Part shown: positions 22,857-45,700 of the stretch, piece after piece
Position numbering within the stretch: position 1 is the stretch's first letter
How the letters are laid out: the number at the start of each line of letters is the position of its first letter
Assembly: GCA_963969365.1 (NCBI GenBank)
Contig: OZ017751.1
Location: forward strand, 2,914,001-2,978,000
Length of the DNA: 64,000 nucleotides
Source of the DNA: Asterochloris sp. CNOR1
Taxonomy: Eukaryota > Chlorophyta > Trebouxiophyceae > Trebouxiales > Trebouxiaceae
Reading direction: 5' to 3'
Made by a program: the position numbers and the translations under genes
Notes under the pieces: model-generated
Seen by the model: the letters and a program-made list of their open reading frames with translations, nothing else
What the model was told of the DNA's origin: nothing
Database searches by the model: none

Positions 22857-24818
22857 TCAAATCTGGCTTTCAGGGGCAGGAAAGGTGACGCCTGTTTGTG
22901 CTTTCAAGGCCTGCATGACTTCGTTCAGAGGGGTGTATGTCAGGATGCCACGATCTTTGTACGAGTACAGCACCTGGTCTCCTTTGAACACAAGGCTACC
23001 GCCTTGCTGTGTGAGCAGCTCTGCGTTGGGTGGACTGAGCTCAGCCCCTGCAGCGGCCAAGTGAATTCAGCATACATGCTGGGTGTGTACAGCTGGCTGC
23101 AGCTGATGCAACATGAGGCAGGCTGTCATGCGCGCTGCAGCAGCTGATGTCTTGCCCAATTTCTTACACTTGCTCAGCACCCCCATCATGTGGAAAAGGC
23201 GCAGTGTAGCCAGCTCAAAAGGCCTCTGGTAGCCGCTGCCCAGCACGTCAAAAGGCTGCCTGCTTCCCCAGATCGGCCGGCTGCTCCGGTCTCCAATGTA
23301 CCCGCGCAGCACCTGCACCCACGCAGCAGCTGATTCATTGCAAGATGTCACATGTGCTTTGAGACCAGCCCCAACATGAGCGACCCCCTGCCTGCACCCA
23401 AGAGGCCATGCTGGGATATGAGACCTTACCACAGAACCTGCTGCCACACACCTAGCTTTGACAGAGGACATTGTGCTGGCAAAACCCACCCCCATGAGTC
23501 CCTCAGGCATCTTTACTCGCCACATTGCAGAAGCCCTGCATGTTGGCAGCAAGCCCAGAGTCCATCCAAGAGCCCACCCACCTCCTGTATCGTGCCAGGC
23601 GACTTGATGCCAGCCAGCATGACCAGCAGCCGCACATATGGATTCAGAGGGGCCTCAAAGCCAGGCGAAAAGCCAAGAGCCTTGTAGCAAGCGCCTGTTG
23701 GATCTGCGGCAGGCAGCACAGCATGTCTCGGCCAAATGAACAGTCCAATCGCCTGTGGAGTGAGCAGCCACTGCACACAATCTTTTGCAGGCCTGCCCTT
23801 GACAGAATCAACGCACAGCGCAGCAGTGCAGCAGGCTTGCCTGCGTACAACAGCCTTAGGGGGAAGTCAAGGGCTTCAGAAAAGCGCTGGGCATTGGCGC
23901 GGCTGCCAAGGCCTATCGCCACCACCTGCAGATGCAAAGCAGGGCTCAGCGGGTGGTCTCCCTAAGCTGTGGTGCAGCATGTGCGCAGGCAGGAACCAGC
24001 AGGCAGCACTTGATCGGCGCAGGATCATCCATCGCTGCCTGCAGACGAGTCTGTTGGAAACAGCAATAGTGAGGTTGAAGGGTGTGCAGGCATCCTTGTG
24101 CTGTGGCTGTGGCGCTGACTGCAGGTGGGTTCTCTGAGCAGCGCAATCTCACTGCATGAAGTGCATTGACAGGGCAATGTGGAGCTACCTGCACACCTTG
24201 TGCCTCAAGCTGGGGCAGCAGCGCCTTCAGCTTCTTGCCCAGCTCCCAGGAGGACAGATCCGCAAAATGTGTGAGGAACACTGCCAGGCACACATGGTTT
24301 GCCCCATAGGACTACAGTGTGCAACAGCGCAAGGTCAGGCACTGAGACTGCTCAGAGGATCCATTTGTGGCTCTCAGCACAGAGCAGTGAGAGGGAGGCC
24401 AGAAAAGAAGCACAAGGTCGGGCAGGGAGATGGCTTGAAGCACCAGCTGATGCTCTCAGGGCAGGGCTGTGAGAGAATGATAGACTAGCTGCCCGCCCAC
24501 CCGCCACAGGGAGAGGACTGGCAGGCTCTCGCCATTCTTGGCGCGAATGACTGCCTGGCCCTCCAGCGCCTGGAACTCTGCTGCTGGCGCTGATGTGCTG
24601 ACGTCCCGGGACTGTGCCACACAAATTGCTGTGTGCTGCCTGACCTTTCTGGTGCAGGGCAAATGCTTTGGCAGGAGGAAAGTCTTTCTCAAGGATGCAG
24701 GGCAGTGACATAGCTTGGCTGGCCCATTGTTGACACTTCCAGGCAACACTTCTATCTGCATGGAGGCCTCAAACTTGTTCTCCTGCCGGCTTTCCACATT
24801 TCCGTATTTAAGCTGCAT
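22857..24818 (-). CDS. Peroxiredoxin-like (AhpC/TSA, thioredoxin-fold) plastid protein lacking the usual cysteines
   Basis: Thioredoxin-fold protein of the AhpC/TSA-like antioxidant family (PRXL2/AAED1 relatives), closest in my memory to cyanobacterial and plastid members. Exons 24189-24280, 23841-23925, 23582-23703, 23168-23312 and 22857-23047 are phase-consistent; exon 1 starts at ATG 24818 (a second ATG lies near 24761) and looks like a transit peptide, but its donor near 24510 is unresolved. Blocks: FLTHFADLSSWELGKKL, VVAIGLGSRANAQRFSEAL, FPLRLLYADPTGACYKALGF, NPYVRLLVMLAGIKSPGTI, VLRGYIGDRS, GYQRPFELATLRL and LTQQGGSLVFKGD. Where typical family members have Cys (FGCxxCWE) this protein has ADLSSWE, so it may not be a peroxidase. 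Intron 23704-23840 begins with GC. Confidence 0.88.
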
Positions 24819-25828
24819 AAGCAGCAGCACCCCTTTCTTCTGGGGACATCACTGCTGCTCATAGTCTTCCTAGATTGGTGTTGAAAGTGCAGCATCAATC
24901 AAAGCTTCCGATTCAGTTGCCAGAGCCAGGAGGATCTCCTATGCTGTTGATTGGGAGCTGCCAACTGATGACAGAGTAGTCAGCCGTGCAAGATAGGCGG
25001 CTGCTTCACCTGGTATAGGGCTGAGCCTGCCCAGACCTGTAGGCTTGGGCAGACCAGGCAGCTGATGAGGCACATGTTTAGTAGCAGGGCTTGGGAGCGG
25101 GAGAGGAGGGAGTGCAGGCTTCAGCTGCAACTTAGCTGGTCTGCCTGACTCTGGTTGGGACTATGGGGCCAAAGATCCGCCTCAGGCTGCTGCCGCCTTG
25201 GCAAGCTCTGCAGCTCACCTCACACTCCCTGTGCACAGGCTGAACCAGCACCTGCCCAGCTGCACAAAGCCTTACTGCAGCAAAGACCCCAACTGGCACA
25301 GCAGAAACGTTGTCAGGAGCCCTCGACAAAGCCTGCTGGTACTGCCTGCACAAAAATCAGTTCCATGCATGGTCTTTCACCTTTTTCGTCAAGTGCTGTG
25401 AGGGTTCTCAACTCTGCCCCTGTTCTTGCACTGTTAGCAAGAACGCTGTATCTTCCAGTTTCTCACTGCTCCCCTGTTCTTGCACTGTTAGCAAGATCGC
25501 TGTATCTTCCAGTTTCTCACTGCTCCCTGGTGACATGCAAGTCACTTGGATTCAAGGGGTAAGGGGCTAGCTATAGACCATCAGATGCTATCATCATGCT
25601 GCCAAGCATTTCAGCAATCTTCACTACCATTTATAACTGGCAATATCGCTGGGCAAGATAAAGTCTGATGATGGCATGCATGGCTTAAGGTAGTTAGTAG
25701 GCATGCATGGTTCAAGAGGGCCATCATGATCACAGCTGGGCTGAGTCAAACACTTGGGTACTAGTGCAGAAGTGACATCAGTCCTGCACAAGCAACCCGG
25801 CAGAGCTTATGACAATCTGGGCTTAGAA
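24819..25828. other. Spacer that is the left part of the tandem-duplicated unit
   Basis: Lies between the peroxiredoxin-like start and the stop of the first DUF3455 gene. From about 24950 rightward it resembles 28390-28850 (for example CTGAGCCTGCCCAGA at 25021 and 28462, and CGACAAAGCCTGCTGGTACT near 25323 against its relative near 28757). It belongs to the segment duplicated with the gene. Plus-strand open frames here share weak similarity only because of that duplication. Confidence 0.6.
25417..25524. repeat. 54-bp perfect-looking tandem repeat, two copies
   Basis: CCCCTGTTCTTGCACTGTTA starts both copies, at 25417 and 25471; they differ at about one base (GAACGC against GATCGC). No counterpart is visible in the second duplicated unit, so this is a recent local event. 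Confidence 0.9.
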
Positions 25829-28154
25829 TCAGCCGCTGCTGCTGGTTGCAGTGGCATTGGCATTGGCCGATGCGGAACCGCCGCCCGAGGAGGACGCATT
25901 GGCGTTGGCATTGGCGCTGGCTGAGCTGCTGCTGCCTCCTGGCACCGTCACCCCTGTGCCGCCGGGAGGCAGGCCAGGCTGCGTGCTGCCAGCGATGAAA
26001 GTGTAGTCCGCTGCAGGCACCCAGGAAGGAACACATGTCAGCTCGCCATGCAACACCCCAGCAGCTCTTCATCAGTAGCAGCATTCCACAGGATGGAACA
26101 AGCACGGGGCACATGGACGAGGCGCAAATGATCACCATCCCCGACAACCAGCTGTTTCTTTGGCCACCTGTGGGGTACTCAGCCTTCCATTGATTCGTTC
26201 CCACACAGCATGACAGCTTGCGGGGAGCTGGGCAGGTACAGGTTTCCCCAGGCAGCCAGTCGCCATGCACAGTGCTCACCCTGGTAGGGGATGTACAGAG
26301 GTGCATTTGGCACACCCTCGGCGCCTGTCGGGGCAAAGTTCTGCACATTTGCATTGCTGTTCACCAGGGGTGTCAGGCCAGATGGGAGCTGACCTGCAAA
26401 TCAGCACATGCTCTGTCAGCAGCTGGCAGCAGCTGCTCAGCTGCAGCGCAGCAGCAGGAACCAGGAACAGCGGCATGCACGTCAATGTCAGGCATGCGAC
26501 AGTGCAGCAGCGGGCTCACACCGCAAGGCGCGTGTGGGGTCCACGACAGGAATTATGTACCTCCAAGCTCATTGTTCCGTACAATGTAAGTGATGTCACT
26601 GCAGGCAGGAGCAGAACATGGTCAGGCAGCGCAGTAAGCAGCAGCCAGAGCCAGGAACCTATCAGTTGCATAAACACTGACGAGGCCATCTTCTGTGTGC
26701 ACACGCTGAGCAGCAACAGCAGCAGCAGCCCCGCCATGGAGTATGTGAGGCCAGTCGCCAAGCACAGCAGGCGAGCTGGCCATGCCCAGCAGCCATAAGC
26801 TCCTTGCAGATGCCTGGCGCGGGCGCACTGCCAGCAGCTCTGTCGCTTCATGCAGCGCCCACCTGAAGGTTCCGCGAGATGAGGTTGAGCCGAGCAGGAG
26901 GTCACCAACAGAGCCAAAGCCGCCATCGCCGCTGCGGGGTGCCACAACGCTGCCGCCGGTCAGCTTGGATGCTACAACGGTGCCGGAGCCATCAACTGCC
27001 GTAAAGGTGGGGGAACCTCCAATGAACTCCTGCACCCATGGCTCAGGTGGATGAGGCTTCCCATGCAGCATATGACTTTGCTGGAGTGAAGGCTGACCAC
27101 AAGGGCAGCCAGGCGTGGCGGTCAGGTGGCACAGCGTGGCTGGTGGGGACTCTGGTGTGAGCCAGCCGGCGTCACCGCACTGCATGCACAGCGCGCTCAC
27201 CCCGGCTAAGATCGCACTCATCAAAACCCACTGCAACCGGCTCACCTCATTGCCTGTGCTGGGATCGGAGAAGAAGTGCTTGATGGGGATCTTGGCAGTG
27301 CCAGGGCCGCACCACAGATCTGCCTGGTCAGCTGTGTTTGCGTACTGGCCGTTGGCGCCGGTTGTCCAGATCTGCTGGCCCACAGCCCTGCAGCAGCACA
27401 GGCGTCAGCCATCTGGTGATGCCGTCAGCAGCTGAAAATATCTCCCAAAGGATCCTGACCCAGGGGGGTCTGATGGGCTAAAATGCGCTGATCTAGGGCT
27501 GATAATCACTTGGCAAGATCTTAGTCAGCGCCCATGCATAGCAGGCTGTGATGTCTATCCCCGACTTGCAGTCCAGCAACACTTCAAGCCCAGCCAGGAT
27601 GCATTTTTGAGGCCTAGAGCACAGGCCAAGCCGGCCGACATCCTCCCACCTGCACTGGAAGACGATGGACAGACTCGAAGACGAGGCTGCAGCGGTTGGC
27701 TGGGAGGACAGCTGGCCAGGCCCAACACCGTTGGGGCCTGGGTTGGGTTGCTGCAACAGAGCACAGCAACTCAGCTTCAGGAGGACAACTGTATGATCAG
27801 CTGATGGTCAGCTGCCACATACGGCAGTTCTTTTTAAGCAAGACATTAAGACCCTATGCACCTGTGCTATTACTGGCAATCAAGAGAAGGACACACATCA
27901 TGCTGGTCCTGCTTGTGTGACGCTTATGTTCCTGGGTGCTGACGTGATGCAATCGTGAAAGATCCCAGGCGCACCTCGGTCTTCTCACCAAAGCTGGTCA
28001 CGCCGACCTTCTTGGCCAGTATCGCGTTCAAAATTGAGGTGCCTTCTGCAGACGTGGTAGGGGGCCCATTGGCCGGAGCCAGAAGAGTGCGCCCAGCTGC
28101 TGAGGCATGGCTCAGCAGGCACAGAGCTGCAAGAATGCAGGCAGTGCGCAGCAT
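25829..28154 (-). CDS. DUF3455-domain secreted protein, copy A
   Basis: Seven exons (27975-28154, 27650-27750, 27246-27387, 26863-27029, 26561-26598, 26280-26393, 25829-26010) encode 307 aa. Residues 1-19 (MLRTACILAALCLLSHASA) are a clear signal peptide. The mature part matches the DUF3455 layout: FQCRAVGQQIWTTG, DLWCGPG, IKHFF, PTFTAVDGSG, a Gly-rich FGSVGDLLLG, GTFR, TYIVRNNELGG, NFAPTGAEGVPNAP and finally IPYQADYTF. DUF3455 proteins are secreted and of unknown function. The C-terminus is a tail of Ser, Ala, Asn and Gly of about 45 residues, typical of linker or wall-anchored regions. Exon number and phases are identical to copy B. Confidence 0.87.
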
Positions 28155-29214
28155 GTTGTCTGATGTTGATGGTTGGCGGCAGGGAGTCAGTCAGATTGAT
28201 AGGTGTGTTCTGAGAGAGATCTGTATGCTCGATTCGAGTGCTGATTTACACATATACCAAACTCTATAAAGCAAATCTGGCTTACCTGACGTTTGCAGAT
28301 TTCACTGCCCGGAACCGAGTTGCCATCGCAGCTGACACCATTGAAAGGTGCTGACTTCAGTCAAACATATATTTCCATATCTCTTCCATGCTGTTGGCTG
28401 GCAGTTGCCACCGATGACTGTCCGCCACATGCAGCTGATCTAATTGGCCTAGGCACAAGGCTGAGCCTGCCCAGAGCTTGCAGGCCTTGGCAGACCAGGC
28501 AGCAGGTGGGGCGCCTGCCAGAGCGGGGCTTATGGGCGCGAGATAGGGAGACTGTCTTCAGCTGCAACTTGGCTGTACTGCATGCCTCTGACTGGCATGG
28601 TGGGGCCATCCATCAGGCTCAGGCTGCCCCCAGCCTCACAAGCTTTGCTGCTTTCCTAACCTTCCCCTACACTGGGTGCGCCAGCACATCCCTAACTGTA
28701 CAGAGCTTGACTGCGGCAGTGACCCCCGTCTGTCACCGCAGAAGCTGTGTCGAGAGCCTTGACAAAGCCTGCTGGTGCTGCCTGCCCTGGTATGACTTCC
28801 ATGCATGGTCTTCCAGCCGCTTGTCAAGTGGTTTTGCTTCCGCCGCCGCCCTTCAGCCCCTGGTCTGTCACCATCAGAATTCTGTTGTACTTGCCAATTT
28901 CTTCCAAAAGGACCTTCCCAAGCACCTTCCAAATGCAAATGCACATGACAAGTATGAAGTCAGGGCTGAAGTACCAGATTTTATGTATGTAGCTGCCCCA
29001 AGCTACCTGTTCCCACCAGTCATTGCCAAAGTTATTGCTTGGCAATCCATAATCAACAAGATGGCATTCAAGGCTTGAGAGTGACTGCAGGCATGCATGG
29101 GCATCACAAACACATAAGGGATCACAAACACATAAGGGAACAAAACAAATCGTCGCTCAAGCAAGAGGGAGGGGGCAGGGTTGCATGTTATGGTTTATGT
29201 GCTTGTACTCATGC
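28155..29214. other. Spacer between the two DUF3455 genes
   Basis: The left 100-200 bp is the promoter of copy A; 28390-28850 is the duplicated 3' flank that matches 24950-25400; 28850-29214 is the 3' side of copy B. A plus-strand open frame of 261 codons (28293-29078) spans it, but it has no recognisable domain and crosses the duplication boundary, so I do not call it a gene. A CT- and C-rich stretch occurs near 28840-28865. Confidence 0.5.
29103..29138. repeat. 18-bp exact direct repeat, two copies
   Basis: ATCACAAACACATAAGGG occurs twice head to tail, 29103-29120 and 29121-29138, in the 3' flank of DUF3455 copy B. Confidence 0.9.
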
Positions 29215-31503
29215 TCAGCCGCTGCTGCTGCTTGCTGTGGCATTGGCGCTAGCAGAGGCACTGCCATTGCCAGAGGCTGAGGCACTGGAGCTTGCAGATG
29301 CTGTGGATGTGCTGCCGCTGCCTCCCTGAATGGACTGGGGTGTGATTACGCTCGGCTGAGGCCACGCAGGCTGCTTGCCGCCAGTGATGAAAGTGTAATC
29401 CGCTGCAGGCAGCCAGGAAGGAATGCATGTCAGCTCAGCATTCATTACCGCAACAGCAATAAAGCCTTTCCAGGGGGATGTCGCCCCACTGGACACATCG
29501 TTGAGGTGCTGATCCTCTGCACCCCTGACAACCAGCTGATACTGAGCCCACCTGATTCAGTCAAACTATTCCCAGACAGCATGATGGCTTGGAGGTGCTG
29601 GGCAAACATGGTGCGCAGACAGCCAGCAATACCCCAGCGCTCACCTTGGTAGGGGACAAACAGAGGAGCGTTGGGCACACCCTCAGCGCCTGTTGGGGCA
29701 AAGTTCTCCACATTTGTGTTACTGTTCACCAGGGGTGTCATGCCGTTTGGAAGCTGACCTGCAGCATCGGCGTATGCTCTGTAAAGCACCTGTCTGCAGC
29801 TGCCCAGTTGCAGCGCAGCAGCAGGGGAACCATCGCATGTATGTCAATGTCAGGCATATGGCTGTGCAGCAGCGGGCTACCACTGCTGTGAGTAGCTAGG
29901 GTCAGGGCAGGGGTGCTGTACCTCCAAGCTCGTTGTTCCGGACAATTGTGGTGACATCACTGCAGGCAGGAGCAGGATGTGGTCAGGCAGAGCAGCAAGC
30001 AGCAGCCAGAGCCAGAACAGGCCCTTGTCAGGGGCACACACACTGATTCAGCCTCTTGACAGGTCATGTCCAGAAGACCTCCTGTGTGCACGCACAAAGC
30101 AGCAGCGGCAGCAGCCCCATCAGGAAGAAGGTCGATTGGCGGCGCCAAAGGCAGACTGCATCGTTGTACTGTGCTTAGCGCCAAGCTCTCATTGCAAATG
30201 CCACACCGCAGGCGTACTGCCAGCAGCACTGTGATGCCATACAGCGCCCCACCTGAAGGTTCCGCGAGCTGAGTTCACGCCGAGCAGGACATCGCCAACA
30301 GAGCCAAAGCCCCCGTCGCCGCTGCGGGGTGCAATGAGGTTGCCGCTGATCAGCTTGGCTGCCACGATGATGCCGGAGCCATCAACTGCCTCAAAGGTGG
30401 GGGAGCCACCCTCAAATTGCTGCACTCACAACTCAGATGGGTGAGCCCTTCACGCAACATGTGACACTGCTGGCTTGAGGGCTGACCACATGTACAAGGT
30501 GCAGCCTCGTCAAGTCACCCATGGGTCACACCACAGCAGCTAATGGACTGCCTAGTGGCACAGCGTGGCAAATGGGATAGGGTGTGTGCCAGCTGGCCTC
30601 GCAACATTGCATGGGCATGCGCATTTGTCCTTGCATTGCACTGAATATGGCACCGCACTGCAGCCTGCTCACCTCATTGCCTGTCGTGGTGTTGGAGAAG
30701 AAGTGCTTGATGGCAATCTTGGCGGAGCCAGGGCCGCACCACAGGTCGGCCTGGGCGCCTGTGTTTTGGAACGTGCCGTCAGAGCCGGTGGTCCAGATCT
30801 GCTGTCCCACAGCCCTGCAGCAGCACAATTCTCAGCCACCCGGCGATGCCATCACCAGCTGGCGGCCAGCTGCAGCTCAAGTTGTGTCCCAAAGGATCCT
30901 GACCAAGGAGGGGGGCAATTAGGGGATATCACAGCAGTATCTTGATCAGCACCCACACACATAGCAGGCTGCCATCGCGGTGTCTATTCCCCCCATCAGC
31001 AGGCTGGCCACACTTGAAGCAGAGCCAGGAACTCCTTCAAAGAAGATCTGAGGCCTAGTGTACAGGCCACGATGGCCAACCTTCTCCCACCTGCACTGGA
31101 AGACGATGGCCAGAGTCTGAGATGAGGCTGCCGCGGTTGGCTGGGAGGACAGCTGGTTGAGGTCCACAGGGTTGGGGCCAGGGTTGGGTGCCTGCAACAC
31201 AGCACAGGTTGTCAGCTTCAGGAGGGCATTTCAGTGCTCATCTGCTGGATTAGGCGTTTGTGCATCATATGGTGACGCAATCTTCCCCCTGGGCTGCCGT
31301 GATGCAAATGAGGAATATGATACCTGGCTCTTCTCCCCAAAGCTGGTGACGGCGACCTTCTTGCCCAGTATCCCATTCAGGATTGAGGTACCTTCCGCGG
31401 ACGTGGTAGGGGGGCCATTAGCTGGTTCCAGAAGAGTGCGCCCAGCTGCTGAGGCATGGCCCAGCAGGCACAGAGAGGCAAGGATGCAGGCAATGCGCAG
31501 CAT
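29215..31503 (-). CDS. DUF3455-domain secreted protein, copy B
   Basis: Paralogue of the gene at 25829-28154 with the same seven-exon plan: 31324-31503, 31091-31191, 30673-30814, 30253-30419, 29922-29959, 29645-29758 and 29215-29402, 309 aa. Signal peptide MLRIACILASLCLLGHASA. Core blocks mirror copy A: AVGQQIWTTGSDG, ADLWCGPGSAKIAIKHFF, GSPTFEAVDGSG, GDGGFGSVGDVLLG, TTIVRNNELGG, NFAPTGAEGVPNAP, VPYQADYTF. The tail differs most: after PSVITPQSIQGG it is a Ser/Ala/Asn/Gly run that has changed length and pattern relative to copy A, as expected of low-complexity sequence. Both genes keep open frames and good splice sites, so both are probably expressed. Confidence 0.87.
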
Positions 31504-31786
31504 GACGTCTGGTGTTAGGGGTTATTGGCGGCAAGACAGAAGGGTGCGTTTCGGGAGAGAATGATCTGTCTGTCGTTGTGAGCCCTTAAATACTCCTATT
31601 CGGCAGCAGGGTCTATCTGAGGTAAGGTGCCTACGCGTAGCTGACATTGAAAGTCGTAGCTGAGGTGAGTAAAAGTTAGTCAGATATCAGATCTGCTAGC
31701 AGCTGGGGGTTGTCCTATGTCACACTGCCTGTGGCTGCACATCAGAGTAATTGACAGACTACGGGCTAGGCAGCTGGAGTTAGCAG

Positions 31787-42517
<10,731 letters not shown>

Positions 42518-42731
42518 GATCCCACCACTGTGCAATTCAGTGGCTTCAGCAGATTCGGGCAGTTTACTTAGTACTCATCTGCTGCAAGGCAAAGGAGGGG
42601 GATCGCACAAAAATGCTTGCAGGCGGGAGAGAGGTTTCAGGCAGGTCAATGACATTCGAGGCGAGCGTTTTCGACTCCAGCTCCATTGCACAGGCAAACC
42701 CACCACAGGAGCAGCTGTATGTCCTAGCGCC
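42518..42731. promoter_or_regulatory. Head-to-head spacer between TBCD and the DUF4336 gene
   Basis: 214 bp separate the TBCD ATG (42517, minus) from the preferred ATG of the DUF4336 gene (42732, plus). It should contain both promoters and 5' UTRs. The plus-strand frame stays open through it, so the DUF4336 start could lie further upstream, but a longer protein would overlap TBCD exon 1. Confidence 0.55.
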
Positions 42732-45700
42732 ATGCAGTCCTCACCATGCAGCAACCTCGAATGGCCAGCATCTCATCGCCTGCCACATGCCGGTCCTTGC
42801 TTGGGCAGCAAGCACCACTTGGGCAGGGTGGCTCATCTTGGAAAAGCAGATCGGCCACATGTTCGTAACAGGCTGCCATGCCCAATATGTGCTAGCACAA
42901 AGCTGGCAGCAGGCACACAAAAGCTGCGGCCTGGCAGCAAACAGCAGAAACGGCTCACTGGCACCCAGAAACTTAGCCTCAGACAGTCCAGCAGTCTAGA
43001 GCCCAGAGACGTTCCACTGGCAGACAGATTCTTCTCAGCAGTAACAGGCTATCCCTTCCCACTGGGCCCCTTCTTTGAGGTGAGCCAATGCACCCTCATG
43101 ACTGATTGGAGGCCGACATTGTTGCGGCCTCCTCCTGCACTGCCCTCTCGTTCCCCCATGCTGGCTAGCCAGCAGGCCCTCTGAATGCTTCCTCCATGCT
43201 GCAGAGACGCACCATCCGCAAGGAGGTGGGTGTCTTTAGCAGCCTATGCTCAGCGATGTGTAAATCGCTCTTGACACTCAGCTCATCAGCGGCAAAGCCC
43301 CAGTGTGCGGGCATGCCAACGTTGTATCCCGCCCGATAAGCGAAGCTGAAGCCAGTGCCCCCAGTTTGCCTGTAAGAATTCCTGCTCTATACTACCCTGC
43401 AGATCGACAGAGGACGCATTTGGACTTTTGAGCAGGAGCAGGTGGGCCCCTTGTGTGGCACAGGACTGTGCCCTGCCTGACCGCCTGCCCATTGCATCCT
43501 TCAGGGAGCTTGATGGCAGCCACCTCGAGGAGTGCAGTGGATTTAGCCCTGCCAAAGCTCCTGTCTGCTGCAGGCGCTGGGCTTCAGCAATGTTACAACT
43601 GTGGTGCGTATGACGATCATCAAGCTGAAGAGTGGCGGCCTTTGGGTTCACGGACCTGTTGCGCCCACCAGGTCTGTCTGGAACGCTCAGCTTGTCTGTC
43701 CACAAACTCACCTGGCCCTGTCAAGGCAGGATCTTGGTTGAGGGCACAGCCATATGATTACCTTTGTAACCCTGGCACCCTATGCTGCAGGGAATGCATC
43801 CGCCTCATTAAGGAGCTGGACGCCCCTGTGGAGTTTATTGTCTTCCCCACTTTTGCATATGGTATGCTGGCTCACTTGTGCCTCCTTAGCCTGTGGCAAG
43901 GCATTGATGGTTGCCAGGCATCATTATGCATCTCGGCAGCAGCTCACAATGTCAGGTTCTGCCATGCGCAGAGCACAAGATTTTTGTTGGCCCATTTTCA
44001 CGCAAGTTTCCCAAGGCCCAAGTCTGGATTGCACCCAGGCAAGAATTGGTTCATTCTGGCCTGCTTTAGCCAGGCGGCCTGAGGCTTGCCAAGTTGCCGG
44101 GGGGGAAGTGATCAAGCTTGAAGTCATTGTGCGCCTTAGGTGGTCTCATTGTGCCAGTAGTGGACAGGGCAGCTACAGTATTGCTGATGCAGCCATCACG
44201 ACTGTCCTTGTTGTGTTGCATGTCTATATTGCATGTTTGCGGCCCCCAGGCCGCCAGTGTGTCTTGCAGTGCCTGATGCTCCTGCACCGCTGTCTTTGCA
44301 CTTTTGTGCTGTGCCTGATGGTGGATGCCTATGCTGCTGACAGGCAGTGGAGCTGGCCATTGCCTCTCCCTCCCCAAGCCTTTGGCATCTTCCCCACCGG
44401 AGTGATTGAGAGCGACGACCAGCAGCTGCCATGGAGTGACGAGCTGGAGCACAAAATCTTTGTCTCAGCGATAGGTGAAGACAGCTTGCCTTGTGCAGCA
44501 GCCATGTCCACAGCATCGAAGGAAGCCCATTGCAACCTGCACGCTGCCTGCCCTGCCACAGCACGGACCATACACACTCACAGCCCAAGGCACCCTTGAT
44601 TGAGGGACCCTGCAAGTGACAGCAGGAGCTGCACTCCCTCTCCACTGTAGATGCCATATGCTTCCTGATGATTCCAGCACATCTATGCTGGGCCAACTGC
44701 TGTTCGCTTCGTGCGCACACATCCTCAGCAGGAGATTGCTATGGCCTTAGCACAAAGATTTGCAGGAGCTGCCGCCCCAGCACACCCCTGCACCTTTATG
44801 CGCTCCCAGCACATCAGCATCTCACCACACCCCTCACGATGCTCGTGCAGGCGGAGCAGGAGCTGGGGTTGGGCCTTATGTGGAGGTTGTCTTTCTGGAC
44901 AAGAGAAGCAGCACCCTCCTGGTCACAGATGCTGTTGTCTTCATCCCAGACAAGCCCCCCGAGGTCGTTCGAAAGGGTGAGCTTCCTGCCATGTGGCCTT
45001 TGCTGCCAAGTGCTGCTGTGCAAGAGATACAGGGGCACCATCAGAGACACTCTGCAATGGCGGCATTGCCACTGGTCATGCCTCTGCTGCATCTGCCAGT
45101 GGAAGGTGGGTCTTGTTGGGGTGAAGACAGGTGCACAGTCACTGTGGGGTGCAACGGGGCTGCAGATGCCACACACATAGTCTGTCTGGGGTGCTCTGTG
45201 CTGCGCAAGAGTTGAGCTACACTGCTGCCAGCCACCTCTAGGCTTCCTGGACCGCTCTGATATGCTGCCAGGAAGCCTTGCGCAGATTGCAACTATTTGT
45301 GCAGGCAGGCGACCCACTGTCGGTCGCATGTGAAATGCAGCCTCTTGGGGGTTGGTGGTGGTTCCATGCAGTTCTGGCGTGCCTGCTCTGCAGGCAACCT
45401 GTTAGAGGCAGGCGGCCCGCTGCCAGGCATCATCAGGGCGCTCAGCAGCCTGGAGGACCCCCGCGGGGTGAAGGAGAAGTTTTTTGACAGCAGCATGGAA
45501 CAGCAGCTGGAGCAAGAAGGCGCGGTGGTGCTGCAGGGTGAGGCTGGGAATCTGGCTGGGCTGCAACCGTCGCGCACCTGAGCTGCAGCAGGGTGTTTCA
45601 TGTGTAGAGGGCTGGGTAGGACTGCACTCATGTGGCAGTGGTGCCCGAGCGGATGCGTCTGCCTGACGTCCAGGCTGGGCTGCGCCTGCGGCACAGTTGA

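Larger units (their letters stand above)
24950..31640. repeat. Segmental tandem duplication carrying two DUF3455 genes
   Basis: Two units in direct orientation, each made of a 0.8-1 kb 3' flank, a seven-exon gene and a short promoter. The offset between the two stop codons is 3386 bp (25829 to 29215) and between the two ATGs 3349 bp. Coding exons are very similar, introns only partly, and the promoter just beyond each ATG is recognisably alike (both carry a TTGGCGGCA-type block). The duplication is therefore old enough for introns to drift. Confidence 0.88.

Noticed and set aside
28293-29078. Plus-strand open frame of 261 codons between the DUF3455 genes
   Set aside because: No recognisable domain, crosses from duplicated to single-copy sequence, and its homologous part in the other unit is broken up. 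Probably chance.
43453-44599. Long plus-strand frames overlapping DUF4336 exons
   Set aside because: They are out of frame with, or run through introns between, the well-supported exons.
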